Assembly: GCA_025201365.1 (NCBI GenBank)
Contig: JAIXMF010000020.1
Location: 308,953-372,952 of the forward strand
Reading direction: 5' to 3'
Length of the DNA: 64,000 bases
From: Syncephalis plumigaleata
Lineage: Eukaryota; Zoopagomycota; Zoopagomycetes; Zoopagales; Piptocephalidaceae
Under the pieces are notes generated by a model. The model was not told the DNA's origin. It saw only the letters and a list, made by a program, of their open reading frames with translations, and did no database searches. This document shows, in pieces, positions 60,195 to 64,000 of the stretch (the stretch's first letter is position 1; each line of letters starts with the position of its first letter). The position numbers and the translations under genes were made by a program.

Positions 60195-62315
60195 GGCACT
60201 TCTTATCTGGATTGATGGGTCCCTTGACCGCAATCCAGTAAACATGCTATACTCCTTTCTGATAAATATTTGTATTATTATTTTGTAATAAATTTTTTAT
60301 TTTTTTATTTTGTACAATTAACAATTCGCATTACAAACAATATAATGTTCATTAATAAATTCATTAACTTTCCTTATCATTTACTAATGTCATCATTACA
60401 TTTCTTCTTACATTTCTAATTAACATTCATGATCATTTATCAACTCATTCTACTACCCATTAGTCATTACTCACTCATATCCTCTATCCCTTCACTTTCC
60501 ATCCTCTCACTTGTCACTATCATCTCCCTTCATCCATTTCATCCATGCATCTATCCATCCACTCAACGCTCTTTCATTCCACGTATGTTATATGCTATTC
60601 TATGTACGCTTTATTACACACCATTCCATGTTCCTTCTCTTCTTCTCTCTTACCTTCTCTTCTTCCACCATAAACAATCCTTTGTTCACTTGTCGTTTGC
60701 ATATCCATTGCCGTGACACTCATAGGAGGTGGATATGTTCACTAGTGCACTTGTGAACGCACTCGCTTTGTTTACGCGTTACTTCTTTATTCCTCTCACT
60801 ATTTGATCTGCCAATCATCATTCCTGCTTCCCTTGATTCTTTTGCTTACTCTTCCACCTCTACCCGTCTTTCTCCGTTAGCCACTCTCCATCTGCTCCTC
60901 GCTACGCTAACACTACACGTCTCTTACCTGAATACACTCCCATACCAGTACTCCTCTTCTCATTACTCGTTTGTTGTTCTCGGTCACCTTCACTATTCGT
61001 ATATTCCTATTCCTATTGTTGCTGCTGCTGCTCTAGCAATAAGTCAACGTCACGTCATACGTTTACGCGTTCTATTCGTTCTCTCTATTGCCTTTACTTC
61101 TTTGCAGCCTGTGGTGCTTTTCTACGGACAGCCACTGCAATTACACGTTATACGCACTTTATTTCGCTGTGTTTGTCCTCCACTCTATAGCACTCGTACA
61201 CGATAAGGCTACACTGTTTATTTGTATTCTATTCTGGTGCTTGTACCTGTGCACGATACTACTGCTACTTGTTGACCCTCTCCCTTGTTTATCAAACTAC
61301 GATACTGCACTCTCGTCAGATCCGTACCAGTTACCCGTATTCTATCACTGTATGCTCCTATGGAATACTCACACTGTTTGCTTACCGGTCTGTATGCGTA
61401 TCGTCATCAGTCTGTATTGACTACTAAAAGTAGCTTTATATGCATACATGCAGGCTAGTCGACCAGTATTGTACTGCTATAGCTTCTCCCGGTAGTATAC
61501 CACTTGCTGAAGCGTATTGTTTGGTTAATGTCGCTCACAACGAACACTGCTTCTCAATAGTTTGTTGACAGCACTGCTTGTTGCTTGTACTGATAGCTCG
61601 TTCGCTTACTCGTCTACTACTCTATTCATACACTCGTATCTCTATTGTTTATTTGTAATCTACTTGGTAAGTGGTATATACGCGGTATTCACTCTATTCA
61701 CTAGCTGCTGCTGCTGCTGCTCTTTCTTGTTGTATCAACTCTGTTTATTTGTTTATTTGTTTGTATTCTGTAAGCATATGTGCTCATTCGCTCTATTCAC
61801 TCTTACTGCTATCCATACTACTTGTCCTTCTGCTTCTATTCTCATTCAGCCAATAAACACCATATCAACTTCATACATATCGCTGTATCCTCTACACTCT
61901 ATTGAACATACTCTGCTTTCAACCAATACAACTAGCTACTACTACTACCACTGCTATTCCTATCATTCATATTCAGTTATCAGCACTATGCAGTCAACTA
62001 GAATATATCACTCATCCACTCACTGATTATGCATTAATATCAACTGATGTATATATACCTGTAGTCATTGTAATGAATTGTATAGCAAATCATCGAACAA
62101 CACAATAGATACTGATCATCTGACGTGATCGTGCGTGCATTGACATGGATACACTATTACTACCTAATACTTGAATCACGAACTATAACTGGATGACAGC
62201 ATGGCTTACAAGTAGAAACAATGGTTTAATGGTCATTGCCATCATAGTTGGATCGTGTAATTGTCTTTATTAATCAATGGTATGTACGTCTATTAGCTTA
62301 GACACTTTCTAGTTA
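60195..62315. other. 2-kb pyrimidine-rich, strand-asymmetric tract
   Basis: From about 60380 to 61960 the plus strand is dominated by T and C, with repeated CATTCAT, CACTCG, TACTCG and GCTGCTGCT words. Several long ORFs (e.g. 61562-62026) are low-complexity Ser/Leu/Tyr/Cys products of this bias. It resembles the 22.4-23.3 kb tract in style. No gene supported. Confidence 0.6.
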
Positions 62316-62512
62316 TAATCGATACACTATTAGTATACGGTAAGTACGAGCAGTAGCTGATTCATTCTACTAAAATACTAATAGGTCATTGAATGGATTA
62401 GCAATCATATAGATAATGAGAATGTGATGCACTCGCACAGCATGACCATACAACTACTGATATCGCTCTATGACTAATGATTTCATCATCAATAAAACAT
62501 ATTCACTATTTC
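62316..62512 (+). repeat. Second copy of the kinase-like gene's 3' flank
   Basis: Starts TAATCGATACACTATTAG as at the kinase stop codon (48293) and stays alignable for about 195 bp. No kinase coding sequence remains to its left, so it is a truncated duplicate. Confidence 0.88.
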
Positions 62513-63024
62513 GATACAATAGGATTATAGCTTTTAAATGTATGCTGCTATATGATGTGTTTGTCATTAGGAGTATAGCCAGCAATGGACTTGACTACGT
62601 GTATACAACCGGATATACAATGCTATACAGAATGCCTAATGCTAACTGATAATTATGAACGGTGAATAATGAGTGCACTAACGAACATTGTTAGCATCAA
62701 TTAATGCCACGGCAATAGACACGCAAATAGCGAGCGAGTGAGCGAGCAAATGAGCAAGTAAACGAATGTGCTAGTGAGCAGTGCACTAGTAGTGGTATGG
62801 GTATTATAAGAATAGACGAGCAATTACAATCAGTAATACTGACAGGTAGAGCAGAGTAATAGGAGTATAGTGGAATGCGTAGAATAGTAGAGGAATGAAG
62901 GGTTGTTTATAGAGGGAGAAAAGAGGGGAGATGAGATACTGAGGAAAGGGAATGGGATAGAGAATATAGAGTGAATAATGGTCAATTAGCCAATTACGCA
63001 TCTAATGATACCACCTCCACAATT
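62513..63024. other. AT-rich subtelomeric spacer
   Basis: No gene. GCGAGYGA-type short repeats around 62726-62765 (agcgagcgagtgagcgagcaaatgag). Confidence 0.5.
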
Positions 63025-63028
63025 GCTA

Positions 63029-63376
63029 GGACATCCAAATATTCAAGAGGCCACGTTAAAGTGAGCCGATTCATTAATAAACTGGCTGTTCTATTACTAA
63101 AATAAACAATAGAACAGTAATTTACTAGTAGAATTGCTCGTTTCAATGCCGATTTCTAAGTAGTCACAGCGACTAATCGCAATGTACTTAATACTATTAG
63201 ATAGCCAAGAGGCGTCTCTACATTTATTTGCTAATTAAAACAGGCTGAAATTGGTACTGATACTACACAGTCTGAGCGCAAACATTAATAAAGCATTGCT
63301 AATAAATAGCGGTAAAATAGATCATTTATTAATGAATCGACTCACTTTAACGTGGACTACTGGATTTTCAGATGTC
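63029..63376. repeat. Inverted repeat of satellite-related sequence
   Basis: The left arm (63029-63081) is the reverse complement, with a few changes, of 63325-63376: GACATC at the outer ends and CACGTTAAAGTGAG...TTCATTAATAAA at the inner ends. About 240 bp lie between. It may be a MITE-like element or an inverted satellite unit. Confidence 0.75.
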
Positions 63377-64000
63377 GCAGTGACCGTGTAATTAGTACCA
63401 TTAGATGCGCAGTGTCCGTATTAACCATTAATAGTCGACAGATGAGCAATAATCGGCACTGACGTCATTCAATACTACGGCGAATCACGTGCATTATTAA
63501 TAATAAATAGCAAATAAAATACTTGTTTATTAATGAATGGACCCACTTTAGCATGGACTACTGAATTTCAGATGTCGTAGTGAAGTGTAATTAGTACCAT
63601 TAGATGCGCAGTGTCCTATTAACCATTAATAGTCGACAGATGAGCAATAATCGGTACTGACGTCATTCAATACTACGGCGAATCACGTGCATTATTAATA
63701 ATAAATAGCAATAAAATACTTGTTTATTAATAGAATGGCCCACTTTAACGTGGACTACTGAATATTTGGATGTCGTAGTGAATTTGTAATTAGTACCATT
63801 AGATGCGCAGTGTCCTATTAACCATTAATAGTCGACAGATGAGCAATAATCGGTACTGACGTCATTCAATACTACGGCGAATCACGTGCATTATTAATAA
63901 TAAATAGCAATAAAATACTTGTTTATTAATAGAATGGCCCACTTTAACGCGGACTACTGAATTTCAGATGTCGTAGTGAATTTGTAATTAGTACCATTAG
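63325..64000 (+). repeat. ~199-bp tandem satellite running off the window
   Basis: The anchor ATTAGTACCATTAGATGCG recurs at 63391, 63590, 63789 and (cut) 63987, a spacing of 198-199 bp. Units differ by small substitutions and 1-2 base indels. Each contains TGACGTCA-like, CACGTG and CCACTTTAACG words. The array continues beyond the right edge and is likely subtelomeric. Confidence 0.93.

Noticed and set aside
61562-62026. 154-codon ORF
   Set aside because: Ser/Tyr/Cys-rich translation of CT/CA repeats; no domain and no conserved start.
63325-64000. Regularly spaced repeats that could suggest a CRISPR array
   Set aside because: The whole ~199-bp unit repeats with no unique spacers, and the genome has spliceosomal introns, so it is a satellite.

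Overview
The window is a gene-dense stretch of a fungal-type nuclear genome, and its right end looks subtelomeric. Most genes carry short spliceosomal introns of about 47-100 nt with GTAAGT-like donors, CTAAC/CTAAT branch sites and TAG acceptors. The gene set is fungal in character: a Ytp1-like protein, a Pet123/mS26-like mitoribosomal protein, a Pby1-like TTL protein, an Spp1-like COMPASS subunit, Sec5 and Rcf/HIG1. Homologues of STK19 and carboxypeptidase Q suggest an early-diverging (zygomycete-grade) fungus. That placement is an inference; no rRNA or marker gene here settles it.

Layout. 1-12.9 kb: CWF19-like and PRP43/DHX15 splicing factors, mS26-like, catalase, a membrane-anchored M28 peptidase (CPQ-like) and an STK19-like protein; most of these carry single-base frame breaks. 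13.2-22.2 kb: a TTL-family gene, then a small zinc-ribbon gene whose first intron holds a complete antisense Ty3/gypsy element (14970-21624) with identical 311-bp LTRs, a dUTPase domain between RNase H and integrase, and an in-frame stop before integrase. 24.2-24.7 kb and 36.9-37.5 kb: two nearly identical tRNA-derived SINEs plus an older relic, all placed about 90-100 bp upstream of, and divergent from, a tRNA gene (Ile-UAU and Arg-UCG). 25.6-35.8 kb: myotubularin phosphatase, GT8 glycosyltransferase, sugar transporter and an NAD-binding epimerase-like protein.

38.2-58.6 kb: a compact run of Snf7 (ESCRT-III), Spp1/CFP1-like, HIG1, Med11-like, U2B'' snRNP protein, a poly-Asn surface protein, KDM8/JMJD5, a probably secreted kinase-like protein, low-molecular-weight tyrosine phosphatase, UPF3, Sec5, ETF-beta and a Ytp1-like gene. 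58.6-64 kb: gene-poor, with a small orphan ORF, a long pyrimidine-rich tract, a duplicated copy of the kinase gene's 3' flank, an inverted repeat and a ~199-bp tandem satellite running off the right edge.

The genes do not form one pathway, although several concern RNA (CWF19, PRP43, U2B'', UPF3) and transcription/chromatin (Spp1, Med11, KDM8, STK19). The strongest candidates for something undescribed are the tRNA-gene-targeted SINE family and the dUTPase-bearing Ty3 element nested in a 74-nt intron.
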